Source: Leisingera sp. S132
GTDB lineage: Bacteria; Pseudomonadota; Alphaproteobacteria; Rhodobacterales; Rhodobacteraceae
Reading direction: 5' to 3'
NCBI RefSeq assembly: GCF_025144465.1
Contig: NZ_CP083553.1
Location: 764,501-828,500 of the forward strand
DNA: 64,000 nucleotides
Below the pieces are notes generated by a model. It was not told where the DNA came from. It did no database searches and worked only from the letters and a program-made list of their open reading frames with translations. This document shows, in pieces, positions 1-7,741 of this stretch; position 1 is the first letter of the stretch; every line of letters starts with the position of its first letter. The translations under genes and the position numbers were made by a program.

Positions 1-378
1 CAGCCCGGGCCGCCGCTTGCCCGGTTCGCTGGTGTCATTGAGGTTGGGGGCGAAAGCCAGCTCTGCCTCGGCATAGGAGCCGTATGCCAGTTTCTGGAAT
101 ATTGCCTTGCGGTGATAGCGTTTGGCAGGATCGGGGATGCTGGCAGCATTGGCCAGCGCACCGCGCCGGTCGGCTTCGGCAATCACCTGCCGCAGCGGCG
201 CTTCCTCAAAGATTTCCTGAAACCCGACGATGTCGGCATTCAGCGTCAGAAGCTGGTCGGCCATCCAATCCGCCTTCCACGCGTATTCTTCAGGCGTGTA
301 GCTTTGAAAGCGGTAGTATTCCCGCTCCGGGCCGATCAGATTTTTGACGTTAAAAGAGGCGATGGTGAAACGTGTCAT
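1..378 (-). CDS. Endonuclease/exonuclease/phosphatase family protein, partial
   Basis: The minus-strand frame opens at ATG 378 and runs off the left edge, so only the first 126 residues are visible. It begins MTRFTIASFNVKNL and continues with WMADQLLTLNADIVGFQE. The N-terminal S-F-N-(V/I)-xN strand and a later (I/V)-GFQE strand are the hallmark metal-binding segments of the EEP (DNase I-like) fold, with N10 and the E of GFQE as the likely metal ligands. The substrate cannot be told: the family includes nucleases, sphingomyelinases and phosphatases. It lies 45 bp downstream of the dehydratase gene on the same strand and probably closes that operon. Confidence 0.75.
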   Translation of the reverse strand, partial: MTRFTIASFNVKNLIGPEREYYRFQSYTPEEYAWKADWMADQLLTLNADIVGFQEIFEEAPLRQVIAEADRRGALANAASIPDPAKRYHRKAIFQKLAYGSYAEAELAFAPNLNDTSEPGKRRPGL

Positions 379-423
379 GACGTGTCCCCCTGGCTGCCGC
401 GCGGACCATCGCGCGGCCAGGTC

Positions 424-1401
424 TCAAGCATAACGCGACAGCGCCTCCCGGAACAGCTCTGCATCCACATTGCCGCCGGTTGCCACTGCGATCACAGCCT
501 CGCCTTCGATCTCATCCGGGTGGAACAGGGCTGCCGCCAGAGAGGCCGCACCTCCGGGCTCCAGCACGATCTTCAGCCGCAAGAACGCCAGTGCCATTGC
601 CCGCAGCGCCTCTTCCTCGGTGATGACGAGCCCCGAACCGCACAGGCGGCTGAGGATCGGAAATGTGACATCCCCCGGCTGCGGTGTCAGGATGGCGTCG
701 CAGATGCTGCCCGACTGGCTGGGATTGTGCCGGATTTCGCCTGCTGCCAGCGACCGGGTCACGTCGTCGAAACCTTCCGGCTCCACCGGCCGGACGTGCA
801 AGTCTGGCGTGCGGGCTTCCAGCGCCAGCGCAATGCCAGAAGACAGCCCGCCGCCGCCGCAGTTGACCAGCACCTCTGCTGTGCTGACACCTTCCGCTGC
901 GGCCTGTTCGGCAATCTCCAGCCCGCAGGTGCCCTGGCCGGCAATCACCAGCGGCTCATCATAGGGCTTGATCAGCGTCAGCCCGCGGTCTTCAGCGTAT
1001 TGCGCGCCCACTGCCTCGCGGCTTTCACCGCCGGCACGGTCATACAGCACCACATCGGCACCCAGATCTCGGGTGTTCTGGATCTTAAGCTGCGGCGCAT
1101 CCGCCGGCATCACGATTACCGCAGGCACGCCGTGTGCCTTGGCTGCAGCCGCCACCCCCTGCGCATGGTTGCCGCTGGAATAGGCGATCACCCCGCGCTT
1201 TCGGTCCTGTTCCGGCAGCGCCGAGACCGCCGACCAGCCGCCGCGGAACTTGAACGACCCGGTATGCTGCAGGCATTCCGCCTTCACCAGCAGGCGCCGC
1301 CCGGCGATCTCGTCGAGAAACGGCGAGGACAGCAGCGGGGTTACGCGGGCATGGCCCTTCAGCCGCTCCGCCGCGGCTTCGATCATGGCAATTGAGGTCA
1401 T
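424..1401 (-). CDS. Threonine/serine dehydratase, PLP-dependent
   Basis: A 325-residue fold-type II PLP enzyme expected to deaminate L-threonine or L-serine (or hydroxyaspartate) to the 2-oxo acid and ammonia in the cytoplasm. The Schiff-base lysine is K51 in GSFKFRG, the Asn that stacks on the cofactor is in SSGNHAQG, and the phosphate-binding loop is NCGGGGLSSG. There is no C-terminal ACT regulatory domain, so it resembles the short catabolic enzymes rather than biosynthetic IlvA. I place the start at ATG 1401, not at an upstream in-frame codon, because it overlaps the hydrolase stop in an ATGA junction. Substrate choice among Thr, Ser and 3-hydroxyaspartate is not decided. Confidence 0.85.
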   Translation of the reverse strand: MTSIAMIEAAAERLKGHARVTPLLSSPFLDEIAGRRLLVKAECLQHTGSFKFRGGWSAVSALPEQDRKRGVIAYSSGNHAQGVAAAAKAHGVPAVIVMPADAPQLKIQNTRDLGADVVLYDRAGGESREAVGAQYAEDRGLTLIKPYDEPLVIAGQGTCGLEIAEQAAAEGVSTAEVLVNCGGGGLSSGIALALEARTPDLHVRPVEPEGFDDVTRSLAAGEIRHNPSQSGSICDAILTPQPGDVTFPILSRLCGSGLVITEEEALRAMALAFLRLKIVLEPGGAASLAAALFHPDEIEGEAVIAVATGGNVDAELFREALSRYA

Positions 1402-2228
1402 TTGATCTGATCCAGAACTGAATGGATGAGGGCGAGCGCTTCCGGCTCGTCCAAAAAGGGAACATGGCCGCGGTTGGCGATTTCCGCTGCCTGCAAGGCG
1501 GGCAGGCGGCATTGCATCTCCGCAAAGGTTTCTGCACTCAGGATGTCTGAATTCGCGCCGCGGATCACGCCGCAGGGCAGGCCGTCCAGCGCTAGGAACA
1601 GCGGCCAAAGATCCGGCGGCGGGCCTGCTTCAGCTTGCGCCAGCAGCGCGTCCCGCAAGCGCGGGTCATAGCGAAGGGAAAGCCCGTCCGGGGTTTGATC
1701 GTAGAAAGTTTCGACCTCCTCGTGCCATCGGCCCGCCGGCACGTCCGGAAAGGCAGGAGCCATAAGAAGCTCCAACGTTTCCGCGGCCTGCGCATAAGAT
1801 TTGGCTGCCGGGCGGCGGCCCACATACTCCATGATCCGGGCGATGCCGCCAGGCGGGATCTCAGGGCCGACGTCATTCAGGATCACCGCCGACAGCCTGT
1901 CCTTGGAAATCGCCGCCAGTGTCATCGCCACCAGCCCGCCGCGCGAGGTGCCGAGGATGGCGCCCCGGCTGACACCCAAATGATCCAGCAGCTCCAGCAC
2001 ATCCTGCGCCTCACGCAGGACATTGTAGTTCGTGAAGTCGGGGTCATGATCCGATTGCCCGCGTCCACGGGCATCCAGGGAGATCATCCGGTAGCGCGCG
2101 GCATGCGGTGCAAAATAGCGGAAGTCCCGGCCGTCCCGCGTCAGGCCTGCCAGGCACAAAAGCGGCAGGCCTTCGCCGGTGTCTGTGTAATGCAGGCGCA
2201 GCCCGCCCGAAGTGTCAAAGAAAGGCAT
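1398..2228 (-). CDS. Alpha/beta hydrolase
   Basis: A 276-residue alpha/beta-hydrolase fold protein. The nucleophile elbow is GTSRGG (S95), the earlier LDARGRGQSD strand-turn is typical of the 3-oxoadipate enol-lactonase and haloperoxidase-like branch, and the likely catalytic histidine is in NRGHVPFLDEPE near the C-terminus. It sits 7 bp after the dehalogenase gene and overlaps the dehydratase by 4 bp, so the three are surely co-transcribed. I use ATG 2228; a TTG at 2249 is possible but would lie inside the dehalogenase gene. The substrate is unknown; an ester or lactone hydrolase fits the catabolic context. Confidence 0.82.
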   Translation of the reverse strand: MPFFDTSGGLRLHYTDTGEGLPLLCLAGLTRDGRDFRYFAPHAARYRMISLDARGRGQSDHDPDFTNYNVLREAQDVLELLDHLGVSRGAILGTSRGGLVAMTLAAISKDRLSAVILNDVGPEIPPGGIARIMEYVGRRPAAKSYAQAAETLELLMAPAFPDVPAGRWHEEVETFYDQTPDGLSLRYDPRLRDALLAQAEAGPPPDLWPLFLALDGLPCGVIRGANSDILSAETFAEMQCRLPALQAAEIANRGHVPFLDEPEALALIHSVLDQIK

Positions 2229-2235
2229 CTGCGGT

Positions 2236-2922
2236 TCAGCCCTTTGCAAGGTCCGGGATGGTGGTCAAATCTGTCAGGATGTGCGCCGGTTTCCAGGGCA
2301 GGCGGTCCACGGGCTCGCCCGCGCGGTTCACCCAGGCGGTCACAAAGCCATAGCCGGCGGCCCCAGCCGCGTCCCAGCCGTTCGAGGAGACGAACAGCAC
2401 GTCCTCCCTGGCGCAGCCGAACCGTTTGCCAACCAGATCATAGACGCGGGCATCTGGTTTGAAGATGCCGACGCTTTCCACCGACAGAACATCATCCAGA
2501 ACATCGCTCAGCCCTGCCGACTGCACGGCGCCATCCAGCATGGCAGGGGAGCCGTTTGACAGGATCGCGGTATTCACGCCTGCGTCTTTCAATTCCCGCA
2601 GCATCGCGGGCACTTCCGGATAGGCCTGCAGCTCCCAGTAGAGATCCAGCAGCCGCTGGCGCAGCGCGACGTCGCCGGACAGTCCGGCCGCCTCCATCGC
2701 CCAGTCGAGCCCGTCCTGCGTCACGTCCCAGAAATCAGCGTGTGCATTGGTGATGGCGCGCAGCCAGGTGTATTGCAGCTGTTTCAGCCGCCAGTGGCTG
2801 GCAAGCTCTGCCCAATTGTCCTGCAGGTGCGGAAATGCGGGTTCACTTGCGGCCTGCCGGGCGGCGGCGGCGACATCGAAAAGCGTTCCATAGGCGTCGA
2901 AGATACAGGTGGTGATCGGCAT
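2236..2922 (-). CDS. L-2-haloacid dehalogenase type II (HAD superfamily)
   Basis: A 228-residue HAD hydrolase expected to convert (S)-2-haloalkanoic acids to (R)-2-hydroxy acids. The nucleophile D9 lies in FDAYGTLFD. The RLKQLQYTWLRA segment carries the Arg that binds halide in L-DEX enzymes. SNGSPAML gives motif II, FKPDARVYDL the conserved Lys, and SSNGWDAAGA the family's diagnostic SSN motif. These together separate it from phosphoglycolate phosphatases. Start ATG 2922 is chosen because the upstream in-frame extension is not conserved-looking. It is first in a four-gene minus-strand operon, plausible for marine halogenated acids. Function is confident at family level. Confidence 0.88.
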   Translation of the reverse strand: MPITTCIFDAYGTLFDVAAAARQAASEPAFPHLQDNWAELASHWRLKQLQYTWLRAITNAHADFWDVTQDGLDWAMEAAGLSGDVALRQRLLDLYWELQAYPEVPAMLRELKDAGVNTAILSNGSPAMLDGAVQSAGLSDVLDDVLSVESVGIFKPDARVYDLVGKRFGCAREDVLFVSSNGWDAAGAAGYGFVTAWVNRAGEPVDRLPWKPAHILTDLTTIPDLAKG

Positions 2923-3059
2923 TCTGTCCTCCCCTGCGGCGAGAGTGGCACGAAGGCAGAGAGCGGGCAAAGCAGGAAATTGTACCCATACGGGTTTACA
3001 TCGCGTCTACTGGCGCTAGGCTGCGCCCCTTTATCAACCCGTAACCGATAGGAGATCTC

Positions 3060-3500
3060 ATGACAGGGGTAAAGAACGGCGACACCGTGCGCATCCACTA
3101 CACTGGTAAGCTGACGGACGGCACCGTTTTCGACAGTTCCGAAGGGCGCGACCCGTTGGAGTTCACCGTGGGCGCGGGCCATGTGATCGCCGGCATGGAT
3201 GCCGGTCTCGAAGGCATGGGCGTAGGGGACAAGAAGACCCTCGAGATTCCTTGCACCGAAGCCTATGGGCCGATCAACCCTGCTGCGCGCCAGGATATCC
3301 CGCGTGAGGGTATCCCGGCAGATATTCCGCTGGATCTCGGCACCCAGTTGCAGATGCAAAGCCCCGATGGCCAGGTGCTGCCTGTAACCGTGGTCGAAGT
3401 CAGCGACGACACGGTAACGCTGGATGCCAACCACTTCCTGGCGGGCAAGGACCTGGTCTTTGATGTCGAGCTGGTTTCGATCAACACCACCGCTGCCTAG
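3060..3500 (+). CDS. FKBP-type peptidyl-prolyl cis-trans isomerase, SlyD-like
   Basis: A 146-residue FKBP-fold prolyl isomerase and chaperone. It starts VKNGDTVRIHYTGKL, has the DGTVFDSS and VGAGHVIAGMDAGLEGM segments of the active-site half, then an inserted-in-flap domain (about residues 70-120) before the last strand DLVFDVELVSI. This matches SlyD-type proteins, but there is no histidine-rich C-terminal tail, so nickel delivery is unlikely. No signal peptide is seen, so it should be cytosolic. It stands alone, divergent from the dehalogenase operon, with a GGAG ribosome site just before ATG 3060. Confidence 0.9.
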   Translation: MTGVKNGDTVRIHYTGKLTDGTVFDSSEGRDPLEFTVGAGHVIAGMDAGLEGMGVGDKKTLEIPCTEAYGPINPAARQDIPREGIPADIPLDLGTQLQMQSPDGQVLPVTVVEVSDDTVTLDANHFLAGKDLVFDVELVSINTTAA

Positions 3501-3623
3501 AGCGAATAGGGCGGCTGCTCCTGCCGCTTGCAAACCTGATAAATAGTGGCCACTTGGGCTTGAGCGATGGCGGGGAGCCCTCCTAATGTGTCCCCAGGAA
3601 TGGGACGCAGGGAGTTGGCAAGG

Positions 3624-4430
3624 ATGAACGCGGAAATCTATCAGCCGGGCGACCCGGTCGCCGACATCCTGTTTAACTGGTCGCCGCTTGTCGCTGCTGC
3701 GCTGGCCTGCGCGTTTGGTGCGGTTCTGCTCCACCTCGGGTTCTGGACCTACGTCAAGGCGGCATGGCTTAAAAGGTCGGGCGTCGAATGTAATGCTCGG
3801 GTCACCGGGAAATGGCTGAAGAAGGGCTATGCCGATAGGCGCGAGCGGGACCGCGCAAAACCTGCCAAGTACCATTACCTGCAGTTCGAACGCACCGAGG
3901 GCGGCCGGATCTATTCGGCCAAGGATGTGGCTCCCATCGCATTGTGGGAGGAGGTTGAGCCAGGAGACCAAGTCGCGGTGGTTCACCTGCCTGGACGCGC
4001 CTTGATGCGGCTTTCCGGTTGGCCGGATCACATCGGGCGTAACGCAGGGGTGTTCCAGATGGCAGCGGGCGGGCTGATCACTGCGTTCTCTGCAAGCATA
4101 ATGATTTCTGGCGCGCTTGCTGCACTAGGGGGGCCGGAGTATCAGGAGATCGGTTCGGACTGGATCAGAGATCAAGCGGTAGTGCAGCGGGTCGGCACAC
4201 CTGCGGATCCGTATATCCGCCTTTTTGCACCGGACAAGATCTACGTTCATGTGAATATTGGCGACACCCAGGGCGGGCGGCTGATGGCGAACCAGCGGCT
4301 GGTTCTGTTGTCGCCTGAGCAGTTTGCCGGCGCCCGCATCTCTGAGAATGACGTACTTAAGGCCTGGGTGGATCCGGCTCAAGCAAACAACGCGGTTCTG
4401 GACATGGAGCTTGACCGCTCATTGCGCTGA
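3624..4430 (+). CDS. DUF3592 membrane protein
   Basis: A 268-residue protein of unknown function. One membrane segment follows the N-terminus (SPLVAAALACAFGAVLLHLG) and a second lies near residues 140-165 (about 4045-4130). Between them is a soluble beta-rich segment with CNARVTGKW and YHYLQFE, the arrangement of DUF3592 proteins. I choose ATG 3624 because GGAG at 3611-3614 lies 9 bases before it; in-frame starts at 3567 and 3600 lack this. It faces fabI, and a strong hairpin separates the two genes. A 9-bp tandem repeat begins at its stop codon. Confidence 0.65.
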   Translation: MNAEIYQPGDPVADILFNWSPLVAAALACAFGAVLLHLGFWTYVKAAWLKRSGVECNARVTGKWLKKGYADRRERDRAKPAKYHYLQFERTEGGRIYSAKDVAPIALWEEVEPGDQVAVVHLPGRALMRLSGWPDHIGRNAGVFQMAAGGLITAFSASIMISGALAALGGPEYQEIGSDWIRDQAVVQRVGTPADPYIRLFAPDKIYVHVNIGDTQGGRLMANQRLVLLSPEQFAGARISENDVLKAWVDPAQANNAVLDMELDRSLR

Positions 4431-4461
4431 AACAGGTGAAACAGGTGAAACAGGTGAAACA
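4430..4461. repeat. 9-bp tandem repeat AAACAGGTG, 3.5 copies
   Basis: Three perfect copies of AAACAGGTG at 4430-4456 plus AAACA, beginning at the last base of the upstream stop codon. It lies just before the bidirectional terminator. Probably a replication-slippage tract; no function is visible. Confidence 0.9.
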
Positions 4462-4477
4462 TTACTGACTGAATCGT

Positions 4478-4505
4478 AAAAGGGCACCTGGAAGGGTGCC
4501 CTTTT
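4478..4505. terminator. Bidirectional intrinsic terminator
   Basis: A perfect 11-bp stem with arms AAAAGGGCACC and GGTGCCCTTTT and a 6-base loop lies between the convergent DUF3592 gene and fabI. The A and T runs at the ends give a U tract on either strand. Confidence 0.9.
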
Positions 4506-4526
4506 CCATTTCACTTTGTGCCGGTT

Positions 4527-5318
4527 TTACAGCTGATCCGGCTGTGGCATACCCAGGATGTGAAAGCCGCCATCGACCCGGATGATCTCGCCGGTGGTGC
4601 AGGCGCCGGCATCTGAGGCCAGGTAAACCGCAGTTCCGCCAACGGCCTCAAGTGTCGCATTGTCGCGCAGCGGCGCGTTCTGGGCGGTGTGCTTGAAGGT
4701 CTTGCGCGCGCCGCCGATTGCGGCTCCGGCGAGGGTCTTCATCGGGCCGGGAGAGATCGCGTTCACGCGGATGCCTTCCGGACCCAGATCATTGGCCAGA
4801 TAACGGGTCGCCGATTCCAGTGCGGCTTTGGCCACGCCCATCACATTGTAATTCGGAACCACCTGGTTCGAACCTTGATAGGTCAGGGTCAGCAGAGTGC
4901 CGCCGTTCTCCTTCATCAGCGGGTGGGCGCGCCGCGCTACCTCGATGAAGGAATAGGCCGAGATATCCAGTGAATTCTTGAAGTTCGCCCGCGTGGTATC
5001 CAGGAAACGCCCGGTCAGCTCGTTCTTGTCCGAATAGGCAATCGCATGTACAACGAAATCAAGTGAGGGCCAACGGCCCGCCAGTTGCTCAAACGCCGCG
5101 TCCAGCGAGGCATCATCGGTCACATCCACATCGACCATGAAGTCAGAGCCGACGGTCTGCGCCAGCGGCTCCAGCCGCTTGCCAAAGGCTTCACCCTGGT
5201 AGGTAAAGGCCAGTTCGGCACCGGCATCCGCCATGGCCTTGGCGATGCCCCAAGCGATGGAACGGTCATTGGCAACGCCCATAATCAGGCCGCGCTTGCC
5301 TGTCAGCAGTCCCGCCAT
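4527..5318 (-). CDS. fabI: Enoyl-[acyl-carrier-protein] reductase (NADH), FabI
   Basis: A 263-residue SDR-fold enzyme for the last reduction in fatty acid elongation. The N-terminus MAGLLTGKRGLIMGVANDRS carries the FabI-type cofactor loop, and the catalytic Tyr-x6-Lys pair is YNVMGVAK. The downstream NAISPGPMKTLAG stretch borders the substrate pocket. It is 6 bp downstream of fabB on the same strand, and follows fabA, giving a fabA-fabB-fabI unit for unsaturated and saturated fatty acid synthesis. Length matches the family (about 260). Confidence 0.96.
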   Translation of the reverse strand: MAGLLTGKRGLIMGVANDRSIAWGIAKAMADAGAELAFTYQGEAFGKRLEPLAQTVGSDFMVDVDVTDDASLDAAFEQLAGRWPSLDFVVHAIAYSDKNELTGRFLDTTRANFKNSLDISAYSFIEVARRAHPLMKENGGTLLTLTYQGSNQVVPNYNVMGVAKAALESATRYLANDLGPEGIRVNAISPGPMKTLAGAAIGGARKTFKHTAQNAPLRDNATLEAVGGTAVYLASDAGACTTGEIIRVDGGFHILGMPQPDQL

Positions 5319-5324
5319 CGTCTT

Positions 5325-6554
5325 TTATCCTTTGTACTTGCTCAGAACCATCGAGCCGTTGGTGCCGCCAAAGCCGAAGCTGTTGGTCATCACCGAGTCG
5401 AGGCCTGCGTTTTCCACCAGGCTGGTGGCAATCTCACCCGGCAGGATGCCTTCGGCGAGGGTGTCGACATTGATCGACGGAGTAATGAAATCATTGTCCA
5501 GCATCAGGAGGCAGAAGATAGCCTCCAGCGCACCGGCAGCGCCCTGGGCGTGGCCGGTCATCGACTTGGTCGAGGAGATCGGCGGCACTTTGCCCTCGCC
5601 GAACACCCGGCGGGCGGCCTCAACTTCGCCGACATCACCCACAGGGGTCGAAGTGCCATGCGCGTTGATGTAATCCACCTTGCGGCCTTCGGGCAGGGTC
5701 GACAGCGCCAGACGCATTGCCCGCTCGCCGCCTTCACCGGACGGCGCGACCATGTCGTGTCCGTCTGAAGTTGCGGCAAAGCCGGTCACCTCTGCATAGA
5801 TCTTCGCGCCGCGGGCCAGCGCGTGCTCCAGATCTTCCAGCACCACGATGCCACCGCCGCCGGAGATCACGAACCCGTCACGGTCCTGGTCAAAGGCACG
5901 CGAGGCTTTTTCCGGCTCGTCGTTCTTCTTGGAGGACATCGCGCCCATAGCGTCGAACAGGCAAGAAAGGGTCCAGTCCAGCTCCTCGCCGCCGCCGGCG
6001 AACATCACGTCCTGCTTGCCCATCATGATCTGTTCAGCGGCATTGCCAATGCAGTGCAAGGAGGTCGAGCAGGCCGAGGTGATCGAGTAGTTGATGCCCT
6101 TGATCTTGAACGCGGTCGCCAGGTTGGCGGAGATCGTCGAGGACATGCACTTCGGCACCGCAAACGGACCGATCCGTTTGGTCGCGCCGGATTTCAGCAC
6201 AGTCTGATGCGCGGTCAGCATAGCAGAGGTCGACGGGCCACCGGAACCGGCCACCAGGCCAGTGCGCTCGTTGACCACCTGATCCTGGGACAGGCCCGCA
6301 TCGGCAATCGCCTGGCTCATCGCGATATGGGCATAGGCCGCACCGGGGCCCATGAAACGCAGGGTGCGCTTGTCCACATGCTCGGCCACGTCGATTTTCA
6401 GCGTGCCGGCCACCTGGCTGCGGAAGCCGTGCTCAGCCATTTCCGGGCTGGCAACGATGCCGGATTTCCCGGCCTTCAAAGAAGCGGTGACCTCTTCGGC
6501 ATTGTTCCCGATGGAGGAGACAATCCCCAAACCGGTGACGACGACGCGGCGCAT
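5325..6554 (-). CDS. fabB: 3-oxoacyl-[acyl-carrier-protein] synthase I, FabB
   Basis: A 409-residue thiolase-fold condensing enzyme that extends acyl-ACP with malonyl-ACP, and with FabA sets unsaturated fatty acid output. The nucleophile is C162 in SACSTSLHC. The two active-site histidines are in NAHGTSTPVGD and KSMTGHAQGAAG, and the glycine-rich C-terminus is SFGFGGTNGS. The FabB rather than FabF identity is supported by position directly after fabA (45 bp) and by the length. Confidence 0.95.
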   Translation of the reverse strand: MRRVVVTGLGIVSSIGNNAEEVTASLKAGKSGIVASPEMAEHGFRSQVAGTLKIDVAEHVDKRTLRFMGPGAAYAHIAMSQAIADAGLSQDQVVNERTGLVAGSGGPSTSAMLTAHQTVLKSGATKRIGPFAVPKCMSSTISANLATAFKIKGINYSITSACSTSLHCIGNAAEQIMMGKQDVMFAGGGEELDWTLSCLFDAMGAMSSKKNDEPEKASRAFDQDRDGFVISGGGGIVVLEDLEHALARGAKIYAEVTGFAATSDGHDMVAPSGEGGERAMRLALSTLPEGRKVDYINAHGTSTPVGDVGEVEAARRVFGEGKVPPISSTKSMTGHAQGAAGALEAIFCLLMLDNDFITPSINVDTLAEGILPGEIATSLVENAGLDSVMTNSFGFGGTNGSMVLSKYKG

Positions 6555-6599
6555 GTGCGTACTCCTGTTTCTGTGACTTATGTCCTGCCGGAAAGCGTA

Positions 6600-7109
6600 T
6601 CAGTTTTCGGACAGGGCCACTTTCATATCTTTGACTTGGTAGATCACTTCGCCGTCCGCTTCGACGATGCCGTCTGCGACGCCCATGGTCAGGCGGCGGG
6701 TTTGCACGGCCTTGGTGAAGTTCACGCGGTAGGTCAGCATCTTGCGGTCCGGACGCACCATGCCGGTGAGCTTCACTTCGCCCACACCCAGCGCATAGCC
6801 GCGGCCCTGCCAGCCACGCCAGCCCAGGTTGAAGCCAGTGAGCTGCCACAGCCCGTCCAAGCCCAGGCAGCCGGGCATGATCGGGTTGCCGGGGAAATGG
6901 CAGTCAAAGAACCACAGGTCCGGGGTGATGTCGAATTCGGCAATCACATGGCCCTTGCCGTGCTCGCCGCCATCGCCGGAAATCTCGGTGATGCGATCCA
7001 TCATCAGCATCGGCGGCGCCGGCAGCTGGGCGTTGCCGGGCCCGAACAACTCGCCCCGTGCGCATTTCAGCAAATCGTCCTTGTCAAAGCTGCTGGGGTA
7101 ATCGGCCAT
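6600..7109 (-). CDS. fabA: 3-hydroxydecanoyl-[ACP] dehydratase/isomerase, FabA
   Basis: A 169-residue hot-dog-fold enzyme that dehydrates 3-hydroxyacyl-ACP and isomerises trans-2- to cis-3-decenoyl-ACP, the branch point to anaerobic-type unsaturated fatty acids. The active site is H71 in [10 protein letters not shown] and D85 in GLDGLW. ATG 7109 gives the usual family length; the upstream extension to 7184 runs into the promoter region and looks non-coding. It is first in fabA-fabB-fabI and divergent from irr, a gene order common in Rhodobacterales. Confidence 0.95.
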   Translation of the reverse strand: MADYPSSFDKDDLLKCARGELFGPGNAQLPAPPMLMMDRITEISGDGGEHGKGHVIAEFDITPDLWFFDCHFPGNPIMPGCLGLDGLWQLTGFNLGWRGWQGRGYALGVGEVKLTGMVRPDRKMLTYRVNFTKAVQTRRLTMGVADGIVEADGEVIYQVKDMKVALSEN

Positions 7110-7142
7110 TCGGGCGCATCTCCTGCCTGAGGTTCGTGTATA

Positions 7143-7172
7143 TATATCTGGATCCCTGTAACACCCGGCCAA
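7143..7172 (-). promoter_or_regulatory. Possible sigma-70 promoter for fabA-fabB-fabI
   Basis: On the minus strand TTGGCC (7172-7167) and GATATA (7148-7143) are spaced by 18 bases, about 35 bp before the fabA start. The -35 match is only fair, so this is a candidate. Confidence 0.35.
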
Positions 7173-7251
7173 AGGGTCCTGCAAGGGTACCCCGCGTCAC
7201 TTCCTGCACTGATTGTGCCGCAGGCGCATCGGAGTCGGCCCGCCAGCTGCG

Positions 7252-7264
7252 AATGAATTTCATT
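7252..7264. promoter_or_regulatory. 13-bp palindrome overlapping the irr -35 region, candidate operator
   Basis: AATGAA-T-TTCATT is a perfect 6-1-6 palindrome. Its last base is the first base of the candidate irr -35 box. Position suggests a repressor site serving irr and possibly fabA. Which protein binds is unknown; Irr itself is an obvious candidate. Confidence 0.5.
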
Positions 7265-7293
7265 TGAAAACCTCCGGGTGTTGCACCTATATA
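7264..7293 (+). promoter_or_regulatory. Candidate sigma-70 promoter of irr
   Basis: TTGAAA at 7264-7269 and TATATA at 7288-7293 are spaced by 18 bases. Transcription would start near 7300, about 25 bases before irr. Confidence 0.55.
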
Positions 7294-7324
7294 TACGGTC
7301 AGCAACGCGAAGCAGGACCTGCTC

Positions 7325-7741
7325 ATGACGCCGAATAGCGAAGAAGTGGCCACACGCTGGCTGACAGATGCCGGGCTGAGACCCACCCGGCAGCGGGTTG
7401 CGCTTGCCGAATTGCTGGTCGGCGACGGCAAGCACCGCCACATCACCGCCGAAAGCCTGTTCGAGTCGGCCCAAAAGAACGGTGCTGCAGTGTCTTTGGC
7501 CACCGTCTACAATACTCTGCGCGCCTTCTGCGATGCGGGCGTGTTGCAGGAAATACCGCTGGACGGCTCCAAAAGCTATTTCGACACCAATACCCATGAT
7601 CACCCCCATTTTTTCTGGGAGGATGAGGGCCGCGTCAGCGATGCCCCTGCGCAGGAACTGGTGATCCACAAGCTGCCGGAAGCGCCTGAGGGGATGGAGA
7701 TCGCATCAGTTGACGTCGTGATCCGCCTGCGCAAGGTCTGA
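7325..7741 (+). CDS. irr: Iron response regulator Irr (Fur family)
   Basis: A 138-residue Fur-superfamily repressor. The winged helix lies in about residues 15-75 (LRPTRQRVALAELL, then LATVYNTLRAFCDAGVL). The dimer domain carries H91-D-H93-P-H95-FFW, the His-rich motif by which alphaproteobacterial Irr senses haem; the extra metal-site residues of canonical Fur are not all present. Irr is known in alphaproteobacteria to repress haem and iron-using genes under iron limitation, which fits the nearby hem genes. It is divergent from fabA, and its 3' end overlaps a convergent LysR gene by 36 bp. Confidence 0.9.
   Translation: MTPNSEEVATRWLTDAGLRPTRQRVALAELLVGDGKHRHITAESLFESAQKNGAAVSLATVYNTLRAFCDAGVLQEIPLDGSKSYFDTNTHDHPHFFWEDEGRVSDAPAQELVIHKLPEAPEGMEIASVDVVIRLRKV

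Noticed and set aside
112-1395. 427-residue plus-strand open frame over the dehydratase gene
   Set aside because: Antisense to a well-supported PLP enzyme; composition is Arg/His/Gln-rich, typical of shadow frames.
2784-4031. 415-residue minus-strand frame over the FKBP and DUF3592 genes
   Set aside because: It spans two plus-strand genes and their intergenic region and has no domain.
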